From: Gracilaria caudata
Taxonomy: Eukaryota; Rhodophyta; Florideophyceae; Gracilariales; Gracilariaceae
Length of the DNA: 13,969 bases
Reading direction: 5' to 3'
Assembly: GCA_030374735.1 (NCBI GenBank)
Contig: JASCIV010000700.1
Span: 1 to 13,969, forward strand
The notes beneath the pieces are model-generated. The model saw only the letters and a program-made list of their open reading frames with translations. It was not told the origin of the DNA and ran no database searches. Position numbers and translations under genes: made by a program. Shown piece after piece: positions 1 to 7,813 of the stretch (positions are counted from its first letter, which is position 1; the number at the start of each line of letters is the position of its first letter).

Positions 1-67
1 TCCCACCGCGGCAACCTCGTGCTGACTGATCAGCGTCTTCGTTGTCTCTGCCCCGCGCTTGTGCATT

Positions 68-159
68 GCCACCGTCCAGTCGCCGCCGTCCAGTCGCCAC
101 CGTCCAGTCGCCACTGTCCAGTCGCCACCGTCAGTCGCCACCGTCCAGTCGCCACCGTC
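68..159. repeat. 14-bp GC-rich minisatellite, about 6.6 copies
   Basis: The unit is gccaccgtccagtc. Copies begin at 68, 82, 96, 110, 124, 137 and 151 (the last has 9 bp). The copy at 82 has A to G, the copy at 110 has C to T, and the copy at 124 has lost one base. Because 14 is not a multiple of 3, each copy shifts the frame, so the short open frames over it on both strands are by-products of the repeat and not genes. Confidence 0.93.
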
Positions 160-232
160 ATAATATGCTGTACCGCACGAAGAGCGGTGTTTCGTGTGCC
201 ACTTCGTGCGTTGAAGCCTTCGAAGATATGCC

Positions 233-733
233 TTGCGACTGTCACTGACCAGGGGAAGCCAAGGTGATAATCATCATCGTCTTGAAGATCATCTGGCGCG
301 CATTATGCGCTCGGCAAAGTTCACCTGCAACCTCGTCTGTGACTGTCACGGACACGGTCCTCTTGCCTTCGTATTTCGTTCCCTCCGAACAGCGAAATGC
401 TCTGCACCTCCTGCGGCTGGGACAATGTGGGTGAGCGAGTTATCGGGGTCTCTAGGGAGGGGGGCTTCTATCGCCGCTATGCTTTTGTCACAGTCCAGGA
501 AGAGGAAACACGCCGATCGTTCTGCAGGGAGTGGAAGGAGGCCTAGAAAATTTCTGAAGTCGGCGTCATTGAGGCCGGTATCTGGTACGGCAGACCCAAC
601 CGAGAAACGAGATCTAGTTGGGAAACGTCCATGTTATGACCCTCCTGTCAATAGAGACGCTCGGGTTGGTTTGATGACGGGGACGGGTGCAGATTTTCCT
701 GTAACGCGAAGAGCTGATGATAAGCTTTTTTGA
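233..733 (+). other. Unrecognised open frame, 166 codons
   Basis: An open frame from ATG to TGA with no family I recognise. The N-terminal half is rich in His and Cys. A Lys/Arg-rich stretch (SRKRKHADRSAGSGRRPRK, around residues 87-105) would resemble a nuclear localisation signal if the frame were translated. There is no signal peptide, membrane segment or catalytic motif. Nearby, tgactgtcac occurs twice (within 230-250 and 340-360), which suggests small local duplications. Chance openness is a fair alternative, so I do not call this a gene. Confidence 0.2.
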
Positions 734-1895
734 AAGATCAAAAGTTCGAATTCATATTTTAAACAGTACTCTCTTCTGTTTCAATGCCAGTGCATCCAAC
801 GCAGTCCGTAAGGAACCCCCCGAAAATTTAGACTTTTGGAAAATGTCGCATTTTGAACGATTTGATTGCCTGCCAATATCTTGAAACTAAACGTTTTGGA
901 GCTTAGGACGCATGCAGAAAATGCAACCATACTTCCAAAACATGAAAGATTGAACTACTTACTCGAACAAAGTATAGCTCGCCGAATGAAACTCTGGCTC
1001 TTGATTCTAGTTTTAAAGTTGTAGAATGCGTGTAAATAGGCTTGCGTTAGTATCAAGCAACGCGGTGAAGCTGACGCACAACATTTCAGAGCTAGTACAA
1101 AAGTAGAGAATATGCGACTGAATTCGCTGAAGAAAAAAGTAATTCATGCTTTGGATTAACCAAATTTCAAATATATTGAGGGCCTTCCTAGTTCAAAGCG
1201 TTGCCGAAAAAAACTCTGAACTCTGTGACAGACGGAACTTCTTCAACGGCAGTTTTACACTCATCTTTATTGTTGTTTTATTGATGGGAGAAAACGGACG
1301 CAGCGTTCTGGTAAAACTTGAGAAGTTAGCCGTGTCGAAGGGAAGAAGAGTAGCCTCAACGCTTCAGAAAATCAATGTACTGAAGAACCACGCAAACCAC
1401 CTAGCCAAAAAAAGGCCAATTTTCCAAATTTCTTCGTTCCTAACGGACTGAACGAATTATTGCAGTAGCTGTCTCCCAACATGAGACCAAAAATGTACCT
1501 AAACAAGTTCTCCATTATTAGTGAACGTCAACAAGCAAATAGATGGGCCATTTGTGAAAAATTGCACCAAGTACCACTGGCTCTAAAACACCACAAGCTA
1601 AATGCAAGTACAGTCCCCGAAATAGCCTTGGATCCAAAAACAGTCTTCAATCTTACCCCGAAAGCGCTGAGAGCTGCACTTTCAATCTCGTGCACAACGA
1701 CGGGTACCAACAAGAAAGAAGTCGACGAGCAACAAGGCCACAAAATGAGTGTCGGGTGTCTTTGTAAATATAAAAAACTTACAATGAAACTTACATAAAG
1801 CCACGAATTTTATAAAGTTCAAAACCGTTTTTTATACATTGTAGCAAGCACAAAAGCGCGCCATAATTCAAACTTAGCGTATGTATTTAGAAGAA
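734..1895. other. AT-rich spacer with two short anonymous open frames
   Basis: This stretch is clearly richer in A and T than what precedes it. It contains a 101-codon open frame (1146-1451, +) with a hydrophobic run near residues 36-47 (TLIFIVVLLMG) and Lys-rich flanks, and a 105-codon frame (1481-1798, +) in a different phase. I recognise neither. The composition resembles that of the neighbouring Tc1-like element, so this could be a more decayed transposon. I found no terminal repeats or catalytic motif to support that. Confidence 0.3.
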
Positions 1896-1906
1896 CAGTG
1901 GCGTTC
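1896..1906. repeat. Candidate left terminal inverted repeat of the Tc1-like element
   Basis: The sequence is cagtggcgttc. Its last 8 bases recur inverted at 3031-3038. The match is short and could be chance. The main support is its placement on both sides of the transposase. Confidence 0.3.
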
Positions 1907-1941
1907 CAAAGCCATTTTTTCCAACATTCCAACCCCACAGT

Positions 1942-2940
1942 ATGCCTCGTGGACGACTTCTGACAGACCAGAAAAAGAAAGTCATCCTTGCCCATCATAA
2001 GCATCGTCTGTCACAGCGAGCGATCGCTGAAGAAATTGGACGAAGCCGAGGATGTGTACAAAAGTTCCTGAACAGGCCGAATCCTCTACGGCAACCGAAA
2101 TTCAAACCACGCAACGTCAAACTTTCTCCGACTACGATTGGAGCCATTGTTAGGCAGGCCTCCAAGACCAGATGCAGCGCAAATGACTTACAAAAACAGT
2201 ACAACCTCCCAATCTCTGTTCGTAGGATTCAACAGATATTGTCCGATACATCACATTTGCGCTATTAGCGCATGCCTCGTGGACCATACATGACGAAGGT
2301 ACACAAGGTGAACAGGGTGAATTGGGCACGCAGTAAGCTGGAATTTGGCGCCATCAAATGGAAGCCAGTCATCTTAAGTGACGACAAGAAGTTCAACCTA
2401 GATGGACGATATCGTCTTGCGTGTTACTGGCACGATTTACGAAAGACACCTGAGCTGTTTTCAAAGAGGCAGCCAGGAGGTGGTTCTATCATGGTATGGG
2501 CGGCTATTTCTTACTGGGGTATTAGTGATTTGGATCGCGTTCATGGCAATCAAGACTCTGTGAAGTATTGTGAAACTTTGGAACGCACTCTTTTGTCGTT
2601 TGCTGCCGATGTGTTTGGGAAAAGGTGGACTTTAATGCACGATGGATATTCTATTCATCGGTCTAACTACACTAAAACGTGGCTTGGGGAGCGAAATATC
2701 GACATTTTAGACTGGCCAGCGAAGTCTCCAGACCTCAATCCTATAGATAATATCTGTGGTAAACTGGCTCGGAGCGTTTATGGCGTTGGTATTCAGTTTG
2801 AGACTACCGTTGACTTGGCCAAAAGGGTAGTGGATTGTTGGTACAAAATTAGCGATGATTACATCAAAAGTTTGTACCATTCTATGCCTCGTCGCTTGGT
2901 TGCTGTGATTGAGGGCAAAGGTGCCAGTACGGACTCCTAG
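1942..2940 (+). pseudogene. Tc1/mariner-family transposase with one in-frame TAG
   Basis: Transposases of this family cut the element at its terminal repeats and reinsert it at TA. The frame is continuous for 332 codons except for TAG at 2266-2268 (codon 109); no frameshift is needed. Residues 1-108 form the DNA-binding region, with a helix-turn-helix (LSQRAIAEEIGRSRGCVQKF, about 23-42) and a second winged-helix-like part. The DDE_3 catalytic domain follows. The first Asp is in ILSDDKKFNLDG (codon 2380-2382), the second in MHDGYSIHRS (2641-2643), and the third acidic residue in SPDLNPIDN (2746-2748), 34 residues after the second. Tc1 proteins usually have Glu at that last position (NPIEN), so this copy is DD34D by substitution. 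GGGSIMVWAAIS is a further family signature. The stop, and perhaps the Glu to Asp change, suggest an inactive copy, but decay is slight. Confidence 0.9.
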
Positions 2941-3030
2941 TTATCGAGTTAACTCGTTTTCTGTATCATGGTCTTTATAATAATTCGCTGTTCTATATAA
3001 ACTTCATGCTAGTTATTGAAGAGTAAAAGT

Positions 3031-3038
3031 GAACGCCA
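3031..3038. repeat. Candidate right terminal inverted repeat of the Tc1-like element
   Basis: gaacgcca is the inverse complement of tggcgttc at 1899-1906 and lies about 90 bp after the transposase stop. It is too short to be decisive. Confidence 0.3.
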
Positions 3039-3040
3039 AG

Positions 3041-3232
3041 TTTGTTGTTGTGGTCTACTTGCTCTGAGAAGTGTCTACTGGTGTTCTGCACGGGCTTGGA
3101 AGCAGCGTGGTAACGTTGGATTGCCCGTCAGTGATACAGGAGGCATGCGGTTTTTGGATCTATTCTGATTTCGAGGACTGTACTGCCCGATAATATGAAC
3201 ACATACGCAATGTATTCAAACCAGAAAGGAGA
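3041..3232. other. Spacer between the Tc1-like element and the satellite
   Basis: I see no gene or repeat here. The satellite begins abruptly at 3233 with gtgtgagtggtg. The sequence just before it shows no resemblance to the monomer. Confidence 0.5.
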
Positions 3233-4384
3233 GTGTGAGTGGTGTTTTTGGGGCGTGTAAACAACGTCTGAAGAAAGTAAAGGAGCTCCAACCAGAGCCG
3301 ATGCGTTTCAAAAGAAAGTGTGGATGGTGTTCGTTAGAAGTGTAAACAGCGTCTAAAGAAAGTGAAGTATCTCACACCAGAGCCGACACGCTTGAAAAGA
3401 GGGTGTGGGTGATATTTCTGGGGTGTGTAAACAGCGTGTGCAGAAAGTGATGGAGCTCCAACCAGAGCCGATGCGCTTCAGAAGAGAGTATGGATGGTGT
3501 TCGTTAGGTGTTTAAACAGCGTCCGGAGAGAGTGAATGTGCGCGTGGAAGTGGGTGGTGGTGTGCGAAGCAGAGTGTGGGTGGTGTTCCTGGGCGGTTTA
3601 GACAGCGTCTGAAGCAAGTGAAGGTGCTCCAACCAGAGCCGACTCGCTTAGAAAGAGAGTGTAATTGGTGTTCGTTGGGTGTGTATAGAGCGTCTGGAGA
3701 GATTGAATGTGCGCGTGGGAGTGCGTGGGGGTTTGAGCAGCAGAGTGTGGGTGGTATTTCTTAGGTTTGTGAATAGCCTCTGCAGAAAGTGAAGGAGCTC
3801 CAACCAGAGAAGATGCGTATCGAAAGAGAGTGTGCATGGTGTTTGTTAGGTGTGTAAACAGCGTCTGGAGACAGTGAATGTGCGACTGGGAGTGGGTCTT
3901 GGTGTGAGAGGCGTAGCAGTTGACGAGGATACTGCGGTGGTGGTGTGAGAAGCATACTGTTCGTGGTGTTTTCTGGGGTGTGTAAAGAGCGTCTGACGAA
4001 AGTGAAGGTGCTCCAACCAGAGCCGATGCCCTTCAAAAACGAGTGTGGGTGGTATTTCTGGGGTGTGAAAACAGCCTTTGCAGAAAGTGAAGGAGCTCCA
4101 ACCAGAGCCGATACGCTTAGAAAGAGAGTGTGGATGGTGTTCGTCAGGTGTTTATACAGCCTGTGGAGAGATTGAATGTGCGCGTGGGAGTGCGTGGTGG
4201 TGTGAGAAGCAGAGTGTAGGTGGTATTTCTTAGGTGGGTAAACAGCCTCTGCAGAAAGTGAACGAGCTCCAACCAGAGCCAATGCGTTTCAAAAGAAAGT
4301 GTGGATGGTGTTCTTTAGGAGTTTAAACAGCGTCTGGAGAGAGTGAATGTGGGCGTGGGAGTGCGTGGTGGTGTGAGAAGCAGA
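3233..4384. repeat. First higher-order satellite unit (13 monomers, 1152 bp)
   Basis: Monomers 1-13, in the order A A A B A B A B' A A B A B. Position-specific variants agree with the second unit. Monomers 1 and 14 both begin gtgtgagtgg. Monomers 4 and 17 carry agtgggtggtggtgtg where other B copies mostly have agtgcgtgg. Monomers 5 and 18 have ggtgctcc, and monomers 10 and 23 end cttagaaagaga. The pair 7/20 does not match well, so conversion or local turnover has also acted. Confidence 0.75.
3830..3956. repeat. Extended B monomer (B'), 127 bp, first copy
   Basis: A B monomer with about 41 extra bases (including gcgtagcagttgacgaggat and actgcgg) before the usual tggtgtgagaagca end. The same insertion occurs at 4983-5109, 1153 bp further on, in a monomer of exactly the same length. 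This marks a block duplication. Confidence 0.88.
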
Positions 4385-5317
4385 GTGTGAGTGGTCTTCC
4401 TGGGGGGTGTAAACAGCGTCTGAAGAAAGTGGAGGATCTCACAACAGAGCTGACACGCTTGAAAACAGAAAGTGGGTGGTGTTTCTGCGGGGTGTACACA
4501 GCGTCTGAAGAAAGTGAAGTTTCTCCAACCAGAACTGATACGCTTCAAAAGAGAGTGTGGGTGGTATTTGTTGGGTGTGTAAACAGGGTGCTCAGAAGGA
4601 GAAGGAGCTCCAACCAGAGCCGATGCGCTTCAACAGAGAGTGTATATGGTGTTGATTAGGTGTATATACAGCGTTTGGAGAGAGTGAATGTGCGAGTGGG
4701 AGTGGGTGGTGGTGTGAGAAGCAGAGTGTGGGTGGTGTTTCTGAGGGGGTGTAAACAGAGTCTGAAGAAAGTGAAGGTGCTCCAACCAGAGCCGATGCGC
4801 TTGCAAAGAGAGTGTTCGTGGTGTTCTTTAAGTGTGTAAACAGCCTCTGGAGAGAGTGAATGTGCGCGTGGGAGTGCGTGGTGGTGTGAGAAGCAGAGTA
4901 TGAGTGATGTTTCTGGGGGGTGTAAACAGAGTCTGAAGAAAGTGAAAGTGCTCCAACCAGAACCGATGCGCTTGAAAAGAGAGTGTGGGTGGTCTTCGTT
5001 GGTTGCGTTAACAGCGTCTGGAGAGAGGGAATGTGCGACTGGGAGTGGGTCTTTGTGTGAAAGACGTAGCAGTTGACGAGGATACTGCGGTGGTGGCGTG
5101 AGAAGCAGAGTGTGGGTGGTGTTTCTGGGGTGTGTAAACAGCGTCTGAAGAAATTGAAGGTGCTTCAACCAGAGCCGATACGCTTCGAAAAGAGAGTGGG
5201 TTGTTTTTCTGGGGTGGGTAAACAGCGTGTGCAGAAAGTGAAGAAGCTCCAACGAGAGCCGATGCGCTTAGAAAGAGAGTTTGGATGGTGTTCGTTGGGT
5301 GTGTAAACGGCGTCTGG
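4385..5317. repeat. Second higher-order satellite unit, truncated after about 11 monomers
   Basis: Monomers 14-24 repeat the type order of monomers 1-11. The last is a partial B monomer (5279-5317) that stops after ggcgtctgg, where the sequence passes into the Harbinger remnant. The two blocks have diverged by many substitutions and small indels (monomer 23 is 83 bp), so the duplication is not recent. Confidence 0.75.
4983..5109. repeat. Extended B monomer (B'), 127 bp, second copy
   Basis: Carries the same 41-bp insertion as 3830-3956 with a few substitutions (ctttgtgtgaaagacg against cttggtgtgagaggcg). It shares the gcgactgggagtgggtct variant that is unique to the two B' copies. Confidence 0.88.
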
Positions 5318-6480
5318 AAAACTAATTGTGTTTGGGCTTTGGTATTTCACAGTCAGGTAGAGGGGAGTCAGATCTCCTACGATCGCTCCAGCTCGCTCCC
5401 TGCGGACTTGCGCTCGCCGCTCCGCCAAGCTCTTTTTTCGGATCGCAAGGGTGCTCACGTAGTCCTCTAGTGTTGCGGTTTGCAGCCGAAGACACGGGAG
5501 ACCTGGTTTCCGTACAAACATGTGCGAACGTTGGTGAGGATTACCGCCCTCATGAACTGGCTTCCAACGGGAGCCTGAAACACCCACAGCTTGCGAGGAA
5601 CATCCACTGCGTTCCAATAAAGTTTCACTTCTTTGAACATCCACTCTACTGTTACGCGCGCTCCACTCATGACGGTGTTAAATGCCTTCTGGTTAGCATT
5701 AAGGCTCGAACCTTGGAACGGAATCTCCAAGTAGTCCCTGCCGTTGTACCCACTGTCCCCATAGATGCAATACTGCGTCCCAGAAACCATGGGCGAATCT
5801 TCAAGAATTTTCTCCATCCCTGAACGACAGAACAGCGTCCAGTCATGCCTGCGTCTTTCAACCGGACCGTACAAGTGCATAACAATTCCATCCGGAGTGG
5901 TTACGGCTTGAAATTTGAGGCAGAGCAATTCTTTTGTGGCCGTTTTATACTACATTCTGGAGGCCATTGTCGCTAGGGCGAGCGATCTCTATATTGGTGC
6001 CATCAATAAACCCAACACAGTTTCCTAAAGCATTGGTTTTGTCGTCTATCTCAGCTGGAAAGACTTCTGCTCTCTGATCTACGTAATTAGTTCGTAAAGA
6101 AGAACATAGTAAGTGTTGCCAACGATCAAGAAAATAGTCCTGGGTCTCCAAGTAGATCTCACTGAGTTGCGGACTGTGCTTTCTGAAAAGAGTTTCCTTG
6201 TCACTCCAACGGAAGGGAGTAGCCAAACGAGCCAGAAATACACAAGTACTTAGTAGCGGCGTACTGTGGTGCTGTCAGTTGCAGATGACAGTCACAAGGA
6301 GTTCGAACCCCAGCTCTGCCTTGCTCCCTCCCGTTCACCATACGTACACTGATACCTGTTGCGAGCGGTAGAGCACGGGCTGGTATGACCACTTAAGAAC
6401 TCGGTTATCTTCAGTAAATCTGCCTTAAGAAATCGGAAAAGGGACAAACACTGTGCGTCACTAAGGTTCTGAAACACCAT
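5318..6480 (-). pseudogene. Harbinger-type (PIF/IS5, DDE_Tnp_4) transposase pseudogene
   Basis: Harbinger transposases are DDE endonucleases that move elements with 3-bp target duplications. I start it at ATG 6480-6478. The N-terminal part (LSDAQCLSLFRFLKADLLKI) and the ARLATPFRWSD block are family-like. The catalytic residues are all present: Asp in GFIDGTNIEIARP (6002-6004), Asp in YGDSGYNGRDYLEIPFQG (5755-5757) and Glu in RVTVEWMFKEVK (5644-5646), 36 residues after the second Asp. The C-terminal motif RTCLYGNQ is followed, one frame over, by TLEDYVSTLA. Lesions are a nonsense TAA at 5945-5947, a one-base insertion near 5930-5934, and a one-base deletion near 5477. A predicted intron (6264-6343) joins the first two frames. 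The frame remains open past 5318 into the satellite, so the natural 3' end is unclear or lost. I found no terminal inverted repeats. Confidence 0.88.
6264..6343 (-). other. Predicted 80-nt intron in the Harbinger transposase
   Basis: The frame starting at 6480 stops within sequence that does not look like transposase. The family frame resumes as LLSTCVFLARLATPF in another phase. Removing 6343 down to 6264 (donor GTATGG, acceptor CCACAG) joins RNRYQCT to TPLLSTCVFLARL in frame, with the expected spacing of conserved residues. An alternative donor (GTATCAG at 6355) would give a 92-nt intron in the same phase. An insertion instead of an intron is also possible. Confidence 0.5.
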
Positions 6481-6696
6481 TTCAAAATGTTTTCTGAGAT
6501 AGAAGAGATCTATGCAGCGAATACTGGTGTTGGCTGTGAGCGTGATGTCTGTAGTTTCTGTGAGAGATCGTGAGAAATACGTGTGCTCCGGTATGCAAAA
6601 CGTGATAGCAGTAGACTCTGCGGAAGATATGACGCCAGCTATATAGTCGTCGACGCAGATGTAGATGAGTATGCTTCTTCTGCGTTGCAGAAGACT
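6481..6696 (-). other. Open extension upstream of the Harbinger start, no ATG
   Basis: The frame of the transposase start stays open for 72 codons upstream (ILIYICVDDYIAGVISS and onward), until TGA at 6697-6699, without an ATG. It is either 5' leader or part of an upstream exon. I do not recognise the peptide. A VDD triplet in it is not enough to suggest reverse transcriptase. Confidence 0.35.
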
Positions 6697-7186
6697 TCAT
6701 AACTACAGCGAGGTATCCACGTACTCACGTAATGTTGGCGTAAACTCTTGTGCCGATGAAGTGAGAAATTATATGTCGGTACTGCGTCCAAATTTCAATT
6801 TCTCAAAATTTAATGAAGGATTGCAGAATTCTGCTCCTGCGTAAGATCTCTAATAAACTTCATCTTAGACCCACCATCAAATCTTCGCGCCAGTATTTTA
6901 ACACCTCAATCTCCGATCGCCATCGCCCTTGCCGCACGCTTTCTCTGTCGCTCCGCCAGTGCGATTCCGCAAGCAGGCATCTCTCCCCTTGTGAGCTCAA
7001 GGCGTCCTTGTCCGGAAAACAATCACAACCACCTCGTCCGCAAAGTGCACGCACCGCGTCGGCCGCTCTACTCGCCGCTCATCGCCCTTGTGGTCACCCT
7101 CGCTTCTGCACAATCGCAGCTACATTCGCTGCTCCGCGCGTGTCCGCATGGACGCCTGATCGCGATGTAGCGTCAATGCTCGCTTT
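6697..7186. other. Anonymous region; possible minus-strand coding remnant near 6990-7120
   Basis: No gene is recognised. A plus-strand open frame of 181 codons (6813-7358) is rich in Ser, Arg and Cys and looks like an antisense shadow. On the minus strand, about 7014-7057 reads TRCVHFADEVVVIVF, in a frame open from about 7119 to 6990 and continuing (after TAG) the frame of 7120-7368. This is reminiscent of short acidic-hydrophobic blocks in eukaryotic regulatory proteins, but I cannot assign a family. Confidence 0.2.
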
Positions 7187-7813
7187 TCAGGGGCACCGCT
7201 CACAGCATCGAAACTGGTACTGCTTCTGGACGAGCGGATCCTCGCGTGACGCGCCTCGTGATGGGAGTAATGCCGCAGCGAACTCGCGGAGATGTGGCTG
7301 CCCATCACGCTGGTCGGACTCGGCGGACGGGCCGAGCGTCTTCCGGACGGAGCTTTGACGACGCACACTGACAGAATCGACGCTCCGTAGCGAATAATTA
7401 CCGCGCGCGCAACGTCTGTGACTTAGAAGGTTGGAGCGCGTCAGGACGCGGACGCTGTTGCTACGTCGGCTGCCTGCGCCACGGCAGCCTTGAAGACGGT
7501 TGGCGCACACCCTCTCGTCCATTTTCTTGATGAAGAACAGACTGTCATGCACAACGGTTTTGAACAGCATGTTGAGCTGCTCAAACAGCAGGGAGGTCAC
7601 TATGATAAAGGCTCTACTTCTTTCGCAAAGCCGCAACGTACAAGTATGTGTTTCGCGGTAGAAACGCGCCACAGAAAGGCGTCGTAGACCGCACAAGAGG
7701 GAAAGAGGAGTGCTTATATATCCTTTGCATTGCCCCGCATGGGGAAACGGAGCCCAGCCCACCTGGGCAGAAGCGAACAACACGGCGCGGAAGGGAGCGG
7801 CTCTTGATGGCAA
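7187..7813 (-). CDS. Hypothetical open frame, 208 codons
   Basis: A long open frame with no recognised domain. The first ~60 residues are Ala/Leu/Cys-rich. A more ordinary-looking stretch runs from an internal Met (LFEQLNMLFKTVVHDSLFFI, about residues 73-92). The rest is rich in Arg and Ser. It overlaps the 5' part of the plus-strand frame 7648-8412, so at most one of the two is likely to be real across 7648-7813. A TATATA box-like run lies at 7715-7720, inside the frame; if that is a promoter, the internal Met would be the start. Low confidence that it is a gene. Confidence 0.25.
   Translation of the reverse strand: MPSRAAPFRAVLFASAQVGWAPFPHAGQCKGYISTPLSLLCGLRRLSVARFYRETHTCTLRLCERSRAFIIVTSLLFEQLNMLFKTVVHDSLFFIKKMDERVCANRLQGCRGAGSRRSNSVRVLTRSNLLSHRRCARGNYSLRSVDSVSVRRQSSVRKTLGPSAESDQRDGQPHLREFAAALLPSRGASREDPLVQKQYQFRCCERCP

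Larger units (their letters stand above)
1896..3040 (+). mobile_element. Tc1/mariner-like DNA transposon, probably nearly full length
   Basis: The element is defined by its transposase (1942-2940). Candidate ends are cagtggcgttc at 1896-1906 and, inverted, gaacgcca at 3031-3038. The shared inverted core is only 8 bp (tggcgttc). The left end begins CAGTGG, in the style of Tc1-family termini. No TA target duplication is visible immediately outside either end, so the exact borders are uncertain. A length of about 1.1 kb with a single gene is typical of the superfamily. The gene starts only 36 bp inside the proposed left end. Confidence 0.55.
3233..5317. repeat. Satellite array of 85/86-bp monomers with A/B types and higher-order structure
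   Basis: There are twenty-three complete monomers and one partial. They start at 3233, 3318, 3403, 3488, 3574, 3659, 3745, 3830, 3957, 4043, 4128, 4214, 4299, 4385, 4470, 4555, 4640, 4726, 4812, 4898, 4983, 5110, 5196 and 5279. Both types share the first half, with the core gtgtaaacagcgtctg. Type A (mostly 85 bp) ends in a half containing agctccaaccagagccgat. Type B (mostly 86 bp) ends in a half containing gagtgaatgtgcgcgtggga. The order is A A A B A B A B' A A B A B, then A A A B A B A B' A A and a partial B: a 13-monomer block nearly twice. Long minus-strand open frames across the array follow from its stop-poor composition and from A+B being 171 bp (57 codons). I treat them as by-products. 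Confidence 0.95.

Noticed and set aside
19..267. Short open frames over the minisatellite on both strands
   Set aside because: They are by-products of the 14-bp repeat.
3598..5252. Protein genes on the minus strand of the satellite (79-198 codons)
   Set aside because: The peptides simply mirror the monomers, frames end at random indels, and there is no start context or domain.
3233..5317. CRISPR array
   Set aside because: The repeats are head-to-tail satellite monomers with no unique spacers, and the context is eukaryotic.
5326..5823. 165-codon plus-strand open frame
   Set aside because: It is antisense to the Harbinger catalytic domain, which has clear family motifs on the minus strand.
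6290..6375. tRNA-like elements: gagttcgaacccc and gagcggtagagcacgg
   Set aside because: The T-arm-like and D-arm-like pieces lie in opposite orientations for any single tRNA, and the stems do not pair properly. The region is better explained as the predicted intron and flanking exon of the Harbinger gene.
6481..6696. Reverse transcriptase (VDD) fragment
   Set aside because: A lone VDD without neighbouring RT motifs, and the frame is that of the Harbinger transposase.
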